A DNA stretch of 64,000 bases from Legionella lytica (lineage in GTDB: Bacteria; Pseudomonadota; Gammaproteobacteria; Legionellales; Legionellaceae), in the NCBI RefSeq assembly GCF_023921225.1, contig NZ_CP071527.1:508501-572500 (forward strand), in the 5' to 3' direction. This document shows, one piece after another, positions 42,242 through 51,776 of this stretch (positions are counted from its first letter, which is position 1; each line of letters opens with the position of its first letter). Below the pieces are notes generated by a model, which worked only from the letters and a program-made list of their open reading frames with translations, was not told where the DNA came from and did no database searches. A program made the position numbers and the translations under genes.

Positions 42242-43633
42242 ATGGGATTTGTCACCGAGCTAAATAAAGCCATTGAATCAGGGACTGAGCGATTTCAAGA
42301 ATTTATTACCCAAAAACTAGAAGCAGATGAACATTATCTAAAACAATCCTTTTGGATGCCGGATTCCACCCAGTTGACGGCAGTAAATTATTTAATTCAA
42401 CAACATCAAGAACCTGAGCTCGATGCAGAGCGGGATAGCGCACCATCTAATTTGACTCCTTATATTTCTTTTGTTTTAACAAGAGCACAGGATAAAAATG
42501 TTGGAGAGCCAGTACATTATGCAATTTCTTTGGGCAAATATCGTTTGGCGAGCAATCTTTTAGAACAAAGCTTTTTTGATGTAAATCGGCGGAATAAAGA
42601 GGGGCGTACTTTATTGTCCCTGGCATTAGCCACTAGAAAAGTACAATTATTGCGTGCAGTTTTAGCACGGAACCCCAATATCCATGAAAGCAATCAATTA
42701 TCAGATGAACCTATCGAATATCAGCCCCTGCATCAGGCAATTTTGTCTAATTTTGGTTTGGGTGTAAGAGCATTAGTGCAGGCGGGAGCACAATTAAACA
42801 ACCCTGCGGGGCCTTTGATGGATACACCGCTTTTGCTTGCGGCACGACTAGGGAAAATTAAAGCGCTTGCTGCTTTGCTGGCCTCTTCAGAGGGAGAGCT
42901 TGACCTTGAGGCTGAAAATAGTGATCGTGCTGAATCTTACGAACATGGCCATAACCCGATAGAAGCATTATGCCAGCTTTTAGCTCTGGAGCCCAAGAAG
43001 ACATCATTAATCGACGGTGTTGCTATGTTACTTTGTCATGGTGCGGAACCACCTCGTCGAGAAGAAATGCGTCAATTATTGGCAAGCAAACGCATGGAAC
43101 TGCTAAAAGCGATTGATTTATATCTTGAAAAACACAGTGAATTGGTTGATCCCTTTGTAAGGCGATGCCATTTGATTGGTACTCCTTTGCATTCAATTAT
43201 CTATGTGGATCATTCTTGGGGCTATGCATTGCGTCAACTTTTTGGCCGCCCCAGTTCTGCGGGGTTTATCGTAGAAAGTTGGGTTACGCGAAAATATGGA
43301 GATAATGCAGAAAATAGTTTGGGTAGTGTGGAGCTGTCTTCTAAGGCGGGTTCAACTTATACCGGAAAGGAAGACCCAATTAAATTACATGCCGTATTCT
43401 CAGAGCGTTATCGATTAGCTTATAACAGTCAGCGAATTACGAACCCCTGGAGTACTATGAATTGGATGATTGCGGAGGGGTTAAGCGATTGGGCTGCTGT
43501 ACTTAAATATTCAAAAGAACATCCTACTAGTAGAACACGTCTTATTATTAACGACATGATTAAAGCAGAAACTAAAAATCTGCATGAAGATATACCAACG
43601 AATGCGAGCACTCCGGTTATCGTGACCCCTTAA
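42242..43633 (+). CDS. ankyrin-repeat protein, Dot/Icm effector candidate (AnkC/LegA12-like by position)
   Basis: Encodes 463 residues. Four or so ankyrin-type repeats lie at about residues 90-245 (GEPVHYAISLGKYRLASNLL, GRTLLSLALATRKVQLLRAVL, YQPLHQAILSNFGLGVRALV, DTPLLLAARLGKIKALAALL). The rest is predicted helical with no recognised domain; there is no signal peptide or membrane segment. From memory, L. pneumophila has effector AnkC/LegA12 (lpg0483) between these ribosomal/trmB and hflK neighbours, so this is a likely orthologue. The C-terminal AETKNLHEDI is acidic, in line with a Dot/Icm signal. Confidence 0.75.
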   Translation: MGFVTELNKAIESGTERFQEFITQKLEADEHYLKQSFWMPDSTQLTAVNYLIQQHQEPELDAERDSAPSNLTPYISFVLTRAQDKNVGEPVHYAISLGKYRLASNLLEQSFFDVNRRNKEGRTLLSLALATRKVQLLRAVLARNPNIHESNQLSDEPIEYQPLHQAILSNFGLGVRALVQAGAQLNNPAGPLMDTPLLLAARLGKIKALAALLASSEGELDLEAENSDRAESYEHGHNPIEALCQLLALEPKKTSLIDGVAMLLCHGAEPPRREEMRQLLASKRMELLKAIDLYLEKHSELVDPFVRRCHLIGTPLHSIIYVDHSWGYALRQLFGRPSSAGFIVESWVTRKYGDNAENSLGSVELSSKAGSTYTGKEDPIKLHAVFSERYRLAYNSQRITNPWSTMNWMIAEGLSDWAAVLKYSKEHPTSRTRLIINDMIKAETKNLHEDIPTNASTPVIVTP

Positions 43634-43665
43634 CTGTGGCGATTTTGCAATAGCTCATAGGTTGG

Positions 43666-43674
43666 GTCTATGGC
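43666..43674. repeat. left 9-bp target-site duplication of the insertion sequence
   Basis: GTCTATGGC, identical to 44897-44905 on the other side of the element. Confidence 0.85.
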
Positions 43675-44896
43675 CTGAGGGATCGACTCGTTTTAATTAA
43701 GAGGAGCATGTATTATGCTCCTCTAAAATTATCTCCCAATGAGTCTCAACGTTTATTTTTTTCCTAATCAGTTGGCATCCTAGATAAAAGAAAGACAAGA
43801 CCCTCCGATGTTTATAAGAGTTTGCTTGAAAATCATAATGTAATTTTAATTTCTCCGCTGAAGCCCCCGTAATCCAGGCAATGAGGCTAGCAATGGCCGC
43901 GAGTAGTAACCAAACTGTATACCGTTCTGGTTTGAAGGTGATGTTGTTATCGAAGCTAAAGCCATACCGAGTCGACTTAGTATCTCTAAAGTTTTCTTCA
44001 ATGGTCATTCTTCGTTTGTATTTAATGCGAGCGAGATTAGGGTGTTCTTTAACTTCCTCTAAAGACGTCACAAGGAACCAAGGTTCTCTCCATGAGGCAC
44101 TGTATTTCCTAGAGTCCTTGCCTTGGGCAGGTTTTTTCGTTTTGGTCATTTGATGACGCCCTTTAGGCGTTCCTTTGTAAAGGACCACATGATGAAGGAG
44201 GACATTGGTTTTCGCGATAGCCCAAAATCCTAAGTAACGTGCTTTATTCGTGGCCTGGGAGAACACCGTTTTAATCGCATAAAATCCACCTCCTGCATCA
44301 TACTGAGTGATTCCTCGTACACGTCCTACATAATCCCACCCCATAGCTAATACCGATTTTAGATTGTTTAAGAAATTGCGATGGATGTGCGGATTGTTTT
44401 CTTTCGATTTAGGATGAATTTCTTCATAAAGAGTAATACCTCGACCTGGTGCAGGAAATACCGCGCGCAGTAGGCACTGCTCTTTACCCTCACAATAATA
44501 TTGGCTATTTGGAATACTTGACCAATCCACAACTATATCAGGAGTTGCGGTATGTTTAAGAACTCGACTACATATACTTCGATAAATTATGAGCGATTCA
44601 CGCTGATAAAACTGATTACTTAGAAAACGGTCTATTAAACGAATACCGGAGCGCTCTTTCGCTTGCCCATTCAAACATCGGCCTAATTGACTTAATTGAA
44701 GCTCCTTACTCTTTATTACACCGTTTACTATCGTAATTAAGCTTTTTAATCGTGTTTTATGAATTGATGAAGAGAATAGTTCATGTAAAATAGTGCTTAC
44801 TTGCATCGTATGGCCTCAATGAGTCTTTGGTCGGAATCAATGAGATCACGTTATACGATGCAAGTCCAGATTTTTAAAAACGAGTCGATACCTCAG
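43675..44896. mobile_element. complete IS4-family insertion sequence, 1222 bp
   Basis: Terminal inverted repeats: the left end reads CTGAGGGATCGACTCGTTTT (43675-43694) and the right end, on the other strand, CTGAGGTATCGACTCGTTTT (44896-44877), one mismatch in 20. Flanked by a 9-bp direct repeat. Contains one intact transposase gene on the minus strand. The element sits between the ankyrin gene and hflK, inside what was a GTTGGG...CCCAAC hairpin. Confidence 0.92.
43697..44806 (-). CDS. IS4-family DDE transposase
   Basis: Encodes 369 residues. The DDE catalytic core is present: first Asp in IVVDWSSI (about residue 97), and the IS4 Y-(2)-R-(3)-E-(6)-K signature exactly spaced in YKRRMTIEENFRDTK. 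The reading frame is unbroken and both element ends are present, so it may still be active. It reads opposite to hflK and the ankyrin gene. Confidence 0.93.
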   Translation of the reverse strand: MQVSTILHELFSSSIHKTRLKSLITIVNGVIKSKELQLSQLGRCLNGQAKERSGIRLIDRFLSNQFYQRESLIIYRSICSRVLKHTATPDIVVDWSSIPNSQYYCEGKEQCLLRAVFPAPGRGITLYEEIHPKSKENNPHIHRNFLNNLKSVLAMGWDYVGRVRGITQYDAGGGFYAIKTVFSQATNKARYLGFWAIAKTNVLLHHVVLYKGTPKGRHQMTKTKKPAQGKDSRKYSASWREPWFLVTSLEEVKEHPNLARIKYKRRMTIEENFRDTKSTRYGFSFDNNITFKPERYTVWLLLAAIASLIAWITGASAEKLKLHYDFQANSYKHRRVLSFFYLGCQLIRKKINVETHWEIILEEHNTCSS

Positions 44897-44905
44897 GTCT
44901 ATGGC
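44897..44905. repeat. right 9-bp target-site duplication
   Basis: GTCTATGGC, matching 43666-43674. Confidence 0.85.
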
Positions 44906-45054
44906 CCAACTTAAAAGTTATAACCGTGGTGCGAGGTGCTATCTTTTAGAAAAAAACCTAGGCATGACTTCACGAGACAAGAGTATCTACTTGCTTAAAC
45001 TTCATATACCTCCTAAAATCCTAGCTTTCTTAAAATCGGTCAGGAGAGTAGTAC

Positions 45055-46206
45055 ATGGGGTGGAACGAGCCAGAGAAAGGCAAAGATCCCTGGAAGGGTA
45101 AAAATCAACCTCCAGATTTGGATGAAGCTCTAAAACGTCTTCATGACAAGTTGAAAAAGATGTTGTTTGGGAACACTGGCAAGCCTGGAGCTGAGCCACC
45201 CAAAACATCCAATTCGAATACTAGTTTAGTGGCAATAATGGTCGCGGTGTCTGCATTTATTTTGTGGGTATTGGCAGGGATTTTTATTGTTGATCCTGCC
45301 GAACAGGCTGTCATTCTTCGCTTTGGTAAATACGTAGAGACTGTAGGGCCGGGGCCACATTGGATACCTAGACTTATTTCATCTAAAGTAGTAATGAATG
45401 TCGATAGACTTTTAGATTATTCTTATTCCGCTCAAATGCTGACGAGTGACGAAAATTTAGTTTCTGTATCTTTAGCGGTACAATATCGTATTGGTGATTT
45501 ACAACAGTATTTGTTTAATGTAGCGAATCCTGAAGAAAGCTTGCAACAAGCGACTTCTAGCGCATTAAGACAGGTTGTTGGCACAACTACTTTAGACCAA
45601 ATCATCACTGAAGGGCGAGAGATTTGGGGGAATCAAGTACAAGAAACCTTAAGCAAAACTTTGGGTATGTATAAAACAGGTATTGTGATTGTCAACGTAT
45701 CTCCTCAACCTGCTCGTGCTCCTGAGAGTGTACAGGATGCTTTTGATGATGCCATTAAAGCACAAGAGGATGAAAAGCGTTTTAAAGAGCAAGCTCTTGC
45801 CTATGCCGCTAAAGTCGTTCCGATTGCAGAAGGTAATGCTAGCCGTATTAAGCAAGAGGCAGAAGCTTTTTCTAAACAGGTTGTTTTGCAGGCACAAGGT
45901 GAGGTCGCTGAGTTTTTAGCATTACTTCCACAATACACGCTTACACCGGAAATAACCGCGAAACGCATGTATCTGGATACAATGCAAATGGTCTTAACTA
46001 AGAGCAGCAAGATTATTGTTGATGGTAAAGCAGGCAATTTATTGTATTTACCCTTAGATAAGTTAGCGAAAGGTCAACCAGATCCTTCTCCTATTGCTAG
46101 TAAGCACAGTGCGAAAGCAGAGCGTGGAGCTACGGCTGAGGCGGGTAATTTGATTGATGGCCGTATACTTACCAGACCAGTTTATAATCAAGGGGGACAG
46201 CAATAA
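45055..46206 (+). CDS. hflK: FtsH modulator HflK
   Basis: Encodes 383 residues. A Gly/Lys/Pro-rich cytoplasmic N-terminus (MGWNEPEKGKDPWKG) precedes one membrane helix (about 60-80), then a periplasmic SPFH/band 7 domain starting VDPAEQAVILRFGKYVETVGPGPHW and a coiled-coil region. With HflC it forms a large ring that controls the FtsH protease. AGGAGAG at 45042-45048 is the ribosome binding site. The insertion sequence ends 158 bases upstream and may affect its promoter. Confidence 0.95.
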   Translation: MGWNEPEKGKDPWKGKNQPPDLDEALKRLHDKLKKMLFGNTGKPGAEPPKTSNSNTSLVAIMVAVSAFILWVLAGIFIVDPAEQAVILRFGKYVETVGPGPHWIPRLISSKVVMNVDRLLDYSYSAQMLTSDENLVSVSLAVQYRIGDLQQYLFNVANPEESLQQATSSALRQVVGTTTLDQIITEGREIWGNQVQETLSKTLGMYKTGIVIVNVSPQPARAPESVQDAFDDAIKAQEDEKRFKEQALAYAAKVVPIAEGNASRIKQEAEAFSKQVVLQAQGEVAEFLALLPQYTLTPEITAKRMYLDTMQMVLTKSSKIIVDGKAGNLLYLPLDKLAKGQPDPSPIASKHSAKAERGATAEAGNLIDGRILTRPVYNQGGQQ

Positions 46207-47120
46207 TGAAGAATTCTACTAGAGCCCTTGGTATTTTATTGTTCATTGCGCTTTTGCTGTTTTTTGCCTGCGTATTTACTATAACTGAAGGACAGCAAGG
46301 GATTATTTTGCGTCTAGGCCGTTTAGTAAATGATGGCGATACGGGTAAGGTTAAAGTATTCGCTCCAGGTTTGCATTTTAAAGTTCCATTCATTGAAAAC
46401 GTGCGTATTTTTGATACTCGCATTCAAACGATGGACATTAAATCAACACGTATTGTCACCAAAGAAAAGAAAGACGTGATGGTAGATTACTACGTGAAAT
46501 GGCAAATTATTGATTTGGCTCGCTATTTTAAATCCACAGGCGGTAATGAATTTAAGGCGGAAACATTATTGGAGCAGCAGCTCAATACTTTACTGCGTGC
46601 GCAATTTGGTAAACGTACTATTTCTGAAGTTGTCTCTGGTGGTCGTGATGATGTGATGGATTTATTACGTGTTGCTGCGGAAAAGCAAGCGGGTGAATTG
46701 GGTATTAATGTAGTTGATGTGCGTATTAAAGGGATTGAATTGCCAGCAAATACCAGTAATGCTATTTATCAGCGCATGCGTGCTGATATGCAAAAAATTG
46801 CCAATAGACATCGTGCTGATGGACAAGCCGCTGCTGAAGAAATTCAAGCAAGGGCTGATGCTGATGTGATGGTATTACTTGCACGCACAGAGAGTGAAGC
46901 ACAAAAAGTACGCTCTATAGGACAAGCAAAGGCTGCATCAATTTATGCGGAAGCATACAGTAAGAATAAGGACTTTTTTACGTTATATCGTAGCTTATTA
47001 GCGTATGAGGGTAGTTTTAACAGTAAAAGAGACATCCTGGTTTTGGATCAAAGCAGCGCATTTTTTAATTATTTTATGCAACCAATACCAAAAAATGATG
47101 GTATCACTGCTAAAAAGTAA
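46206..47120 (+). CDS. hflC: FtsH modulator HflC
   Basis: Encodes 304 residues: an N-terminal membrane helix (about 7-26), a band 7 domain beginning EGQQGIILRLGRLV, and a conserved coiled region (GQAAAEEIQARADADVMVLL). Its ATG overlaps the hflK stop (TAATG), so HflK and HflC are made in step, as expected for a heteromeric complex. Confidence 0.95.
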   Translation: MKNSTRALGILLFIALLLFFACVFTITEGQQGIILRLGRLVNDGDTGKVKVFAPGLHFKVPFIENVRIFDTRIQTMDIKSTRIVTKEKKDVMVDYYVKWQIIDLARYFKSTGGNEFKAETLLEQQLNTLLRAQFGKRTISEVVSGGRDDVMDLLRVAAEKQAGELGINVVDVRIKGIELPANTSNAIYQRMRADMQKIANRHRADGQAAAEEIQARADADVMVLLARTESEAQKVRSIGQAKAASIYAEAYSKNKDFFTLYRSLLAYEGSFNSKRDILVLDQSSAFFNYFMQPIPKNDGITAKK

Positions 47121-47138
47121 CTATAATGTCCGATTTTG

Positions 47139-47172
47139 CTGAAATCAGGTTCAATTCCTGGCAGTGTTTTCA
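47139..47172 (+). other. structured region with a tRNA T-arm-like stem-loop
   Basis: CAGG-TTCAATT-CCTG (47146-47160) has the exact seven-base loop of a T-psi-C arm, inside an outer CTGAAA...TTTTCAG pairing. No full tRNA can be folded around it and no CCA end follows. It lies in the short gap between hflC and purA. Confidence 0.35.
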
Positions 47173-47178
47173 GATTAA

Positions 47179-48486
<1,308 letters not shown>

Positions 48487-48495
48487 GACCTCTTG

Positions 48496-48517
48496 GGTTG
48501 GGCTTTACAGCCCAACC
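48496..48517. repeat. palindromic repeat, GGTTGGGCT/AGCCCAACC type
   Basis: Perfect 9-bp stem GGTTGGGCT-TTAC-AGCCCAACC just past the purA stop. May act as terminator. Related copies at 48571, 53092, 63008, 63063 and at the insertion-sequence target. Confidence 0.7.
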
Positions 48518-48570
48518 TACCCATTCAATCTCATTGTTCAAGATCTCCCGGCAATTGCTCTTTATTCGAA

Positions 48571-48597
48571 TGTAGGTTGGCTGTAAAGCCCAACATT
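48571..48597. repeat. palindromic repeat, inverted partner of 48496 copy
   Basis: GTAGGTTGG-CTGTAAAGCCCAACATT: the same element in opposite orientation with one base missing in the left arm. The two copies, 54 bases apart, form a BIME-like pair between convergent genes. Confidence 0.65.
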
Positions 48598-48626
48598 TCA
48601 TCCAGAGCGGAAGCTATTAGAAACAT

Positions 48627-50114
48627 TTAATACTGACTCTCAAAAGCGTGTAACTTCTGCTCAAGATTCCACTGCAGCTGCCCTTTTTCATTATTCTTAA
48701 GGAATTCCTTGCAGTTAGCACTGTTTAGAGCTTGGCATTCTGTCACTAATTGTGCCTTCTCAGCATCTGCCCAAATGCTTTTTCCCGGAGCAAAAGAGTA
48801 GGTTAAGGCATTACGGTTTATCTGTTTTACGGTTTGATAATCTAAACCATGTCCAATCACTGCTTCTACATATTGAGTAGTTAAATCCGTACGCAAAATC
48901 CCTTCATCATCTGTAGATAAAACTACGGGAACATGATGTTTTAAATAATAGTTTAAAGGATGCTCTTTTCCGGAAACATTTAAGATTCGCTTATTACTAA
49001 TTAAATTAATTTCCACAGCTTTATGCTGTTTTGCCATATAGTTCAAGGTTTTCTCCGCATCATCTTCATGAGCAATATCAACACCATGGCCAATCCTTTG
49101 CGCCTGTCCGGTTAAAAGCGCATCGTGAATATGATAATTTAAGTCACTTGGCGTAGCTATTTCCGAAGTAATTTCGCCCGCATGCAGGGAAATATTAACT
49201 TGCGGATAGATTTTATGCAGGTATTGAAAGATTTGCATTTGTTGTCGATAGTCACGCAATGAAATAATGCCATCTTCTGCTTGTACGAGGTTTACGCCCA
49301 CTAAACTTCCAGCCCTGCTTTGCGAACGAGCAGCTGCTTCAAATGCATTGAGTGTTTGGGCAAAAACGGCATCTAAAGGTTGTTCTCTTAAGGAGTAATA
49401 TAAAAATTTAAGTGTAAGTTTACAGTTTTCGGATTCAGGATTGCTATCACAACTTAATTCCTGCCGCGCTTGTTTTAGCGCGTTCTCGGTTTCTGCAATG
49501 GTATTTTCAATATTTTTTTGAAAGTCTTGATTCGCTAATAAAATTTCTCGCATTTCCGCAAACGAAGTGGCCCCTTTAAGTAATACACCAAAACTAAGTG
49601 AGTTTGCATTATCGGGTAAAACCATTAGCTCTAAGTATTGTTCATGTTGATTGGCAGCTCGTTTAACTACATCAACGATGAGTTCAGGACTGTGATCCAT
49701 GACGATGGGCAAAAATTTGAAGAAGCTATTAAAAAAGTGATCGTGGCTTGATTCTGCTCCTGGAACAAAGTCTTGTAAGGACCAAGCTCTAACCGTTTTA
49801 GTATAAAGTGCCGGCGTATTAGTTAGTTCACTCATACTCATTTTGTCTTTACAGAGTTCTGCATTGTCATTGACCGCAAAGGTTTTCGTATCCAGACAAT
49901 AGTCACCTTTTGCTGCTATTTCAAGCATCGCTTCGGGGTATGCACCTCCGGCCAAATGATAATGTAATTCTCCTCCCTTAGGCATCTTTTTGAAAAAGGC
50001 GTATAGGGCGTTGGGATCATTTTTCACCTGCTCAAAATAGCTTTGAACGTTGGCCTGGGCTTGGGAAATTATAAAAAGGCCAAGCAGCGAGGGGAGTGAT
50101 TTAACTATGTTCAT
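48627..50114 (-). CDS. exported adenosine deaminase-like protein
   Basis: Encodes 495 residues from ATG 50114, with AAAGGA close upstream; the 50135 start would spoil the signal peptide. Sec signal to about residue 21 (ISQAQA). The deaminase TIM barrel keeps HYHLAGGAYPE (H51, H53), SLHAGEITSEI, RIGHGVDIAHE and STDDEGI, so zinc and catalytic residues are intact. It resembles secreted ADGF/CECR1-type deaminases more than the cytoplasmic enzyme at 6843. It could deaminate extracellular or vacuolar adenosine, which is inference. Confidence 0.85.
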   Translation of the reverse strand: MNIVKSLPSLLGLFIISQAQANVQSYFEQVKNDPNALYAFFKKMPKGGELHYHLAGGAYPEAMLEIAAKGDYCLDTKTFAVNDNAELCKDKMSMSELTNTPALYTKTVRAWSLQDFVPGAESSHDHFFNSFFKFLPIVMDHSPELIVDVVKRAANQHEQYLELMVLPDNANSLSFGVLLKGATSFAEMREILLANQDFQKNIENTIAETENALKQARQELSCDSNPESENCKLTLKFLYYSLREQPLDAVFAQTLNAFEAAARSQSRAGSLVGVNLVQAEDGIISLRDYRQQMQIFQYLHKIYPQVNISLHAGEITSEIATPSDLNYHIHDALLTGQAQRIGHGVDIAHEDDAEKTLNYMAKQHKAVEINLISNKRILNVSGKEHPLNYYLKHHVPVVLSTDDEGILRTDLTTQYVEAVIGHGLDYQTVKQINRNALTYSFAPGKSIWADAEKAQLVTECQALNSANCKEFLKNNEKGQLQWNLEQKLHAFESQY

Positions 50115-50293
50115 AATGTCCTTTGGGGTCACCATTAAAGTTGGATTATCTCATAAAAAAAGTGAGGATTAAAACGTGAGCCTTAGTAAGACAAGATATT
50201 TTAAGATTTGTTGAGGGTTTCATTATACCCATTGTATTTCGACTTTATTCATTGCAAAATGATTTTACCAATATCTAACCAAATCAAATAAAT

Positions 50294-51025
50294 ATGACCA
50301 AATTACTATCAAGATTTAGCGCTATTTTGAGTGTTTTTATTGGCGTTATGTTTTACCTCGGCCTTATAACCGCTGGGGGCAGTGCTTCCGCAAAAACGAT
50401 GAGGCAAACCATTAATATTGGTATTTATGCGCCCTTTTCTACGAAATCAGCTTACATCGGCAGAAACATGTTGGCCGCAATGGAAATTGCTCGTGCTCAA
50501 ATAAAATCTGCTGAAATTAATTATGAGTTTTATACTTTGGATACGCAACACAAGAATGAGCATAGGGCGGATACCTTACAAAAATTCATTGAGGCACGTC
50601 ATATTAATGTGCTTTTGACCGAAGGTGCTGCATCAGGTGCGGTAGTTGCTCCTTTAGCCGCAAAAAATAATATCATTCATTTTTGCTTAGGCTGTGATGC
50701 CATTGCTGATGGCAAAAATAATTTTCAGGCACAAAGTCCAAACCATCAACATGGAGCCGCATTAGCAAGTACCATGAAACCTGAGTTTGTCGCGCAATTC
50801 AAACAGGAATATTTTAGCCAACCAGTTACTGAAGCGGGTTATGCTTATGATCTCTTCCATTTATTAAATAGCAGTGCGGTGCTGGCAATGAAAACGAATA
50901 CTGGGTTTTCCAGCAAGGCGATTGCAAGCCAGTTATTAGCGCTTGAGTCTGGCACAGGCGTTATGGGCTCTTTTAGCTTAAATAAAAATGGGCTTGCTTA
51001 CAGTAAGAACATTTTGACTGCTTAG
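50294..51025 (+). CDS. exported periplasmic-binding-protein-like protein, internally shortened
   Basis: Encodes 243 residues. A signal peptide or anchor (about 1-34, SASAK) is followed by the start of a LivK-type (Peripla_BP_6) fold: INIGIYAPFSTKSAYIGRNMLAAMEIA, and the ligand-site strand VLLTEGAASGAVVAPLAAKNNI. Near residue 155 it jumps to what looks like the last part of such proteins (KPEFVAQFKQEYFSQPVTEAGYAYDLFHLL, SLNKNGLA). Full members have about 370 residues, so much of the second lobe is missing in frame. Probably a deletion product; it may still fold but should not bind ligand normally. Confidence 0.6.
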   Translation: MTKLLSRFSAILSVFIGVMFYLGLITAGGSASAKTMRQTINIGIYAPFSTKSAYIGRNMLAAMEIARAQIKSAEINYEFYTLDTQHKNEHRADTLQKFIEARHINVLLTEGAASGAVVAPLAAKNNIIHFCLGCDAIADGKNNFQAQSPNHQHGAALASTMKPEFVAQFKQEYFSQPVTEAGYAYDLFHLLNSSAVLAMKTNTGFSSKAIASQLLALESGTGVMGSFSLNKNGLAYSKNILTA

Positions 51026-51116
51026 TTATTTATTTTTCGTTTATTTTGGCTAGAAGAGCATGTTCTATGCCCTTCTAGTCTCATTTATTTAGCTACTCAA
51101 TTAAATCGAACGCTCG

Positions 51117-51455
51117 CTAAGGAATGGTGGCTACCCCCACATCGACTGAGACAAACCCATTATTTCCCACAAGAGCGATTACTTCAGCCACAAAGGGCTA
51201 AATACCTTGAGGCAGGGTAGATAAAATAGCGGGAGATAAAGAAATAGTCCAGCTGCCAGCAACATCTGTTGATGTTGTGTAGTTACTCCATTAACTGTTA
51301 AGGTAACTGGATCTTCTGCAAGATTACGGTAATTAATACAATTTAATCCTGCTGCAAAACCGTTGCAATTAGTCCCATTGGAAATAAAAGGAACTGCATC
51401 AAAGCGCTTGTTATTGGCTTGTGCGGGATTATTTAAAATATTTTCCAGGCGTGCT
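51117..51455 (-). pseudogene. decayed fragment of an exported/Ig-like-domain protein
   Basis: Read on the minus strand there is ARLENILNNPAQANNKRFDA, then NGTNCNGFAAGLNCINYRN and DPVTLTVNGVTT. After a frameshift it continues STDVAGSWTISLSPAILSTL, a stop, and VGNNGFVSVDVGVATIP to TAG at 51117. The second half resembles bacterial Ig-like repeat units (TVNG..T..D..G.W..SLSPA). At least one frameshift and one in-frame stop break it. Confidence 0.55.
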
Positions 51456-51727
51456 CAATAAGCATCCTGGTGAACAAGGTAATTGGTTTTTTCAAATTCA
51501 AATTGGCAAGGTAATTTCTGTCCTTATCTTTCTGCGCTAAATTTTATTTGTGCAAACGAGGATAGTTCATAGCCTAAAGTGCCATTAAAATGAAATAAAC
51601 TTATTGACGTAGGTATCCGAATTTCTCTGAAACGGGCGATAACCTGTATGGGGGGGCGGCTATAGCTATTGATGATAGTTGTGGCGATTCATGTCAGCGC
51701 AGAATGGGGCATCGAAGACTAAATCTG
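51456..51727. other. non-coding, probably decayed DNA
   Basis: No intact frame on either strand. Short coding-like pieces (for example around 51473 and 51620 on the plus strand) cannot be assigned. With the pseudogene this makes about 750 bases without an intact gene. Confidence 0.45.
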
Positions 51728-51754
51728 CAAGCCTACTCAATAGTAGGCTTGTTT
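51728..51754. terminator. hairpin downstream of nagZ-like gene
   Basis: Perfect 10-bp stem, CAAGCCTACT (51728-51737) with AGTAGGCTTG (51742-51751), four-base loop, TTT on the plus side. It is about 25 bases past the stop of the minus-strand gene. Confidence 0.6.
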
Positions 51755-51776
51755 AGATGGAGGCTAATGGGGTGGG

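Noticed and set aside
44901..45101. 66-codon frame between the insertion sequence and hflK
   Set aside because: It begins inside the target duplication and overlaps the hflK start; no independent support.
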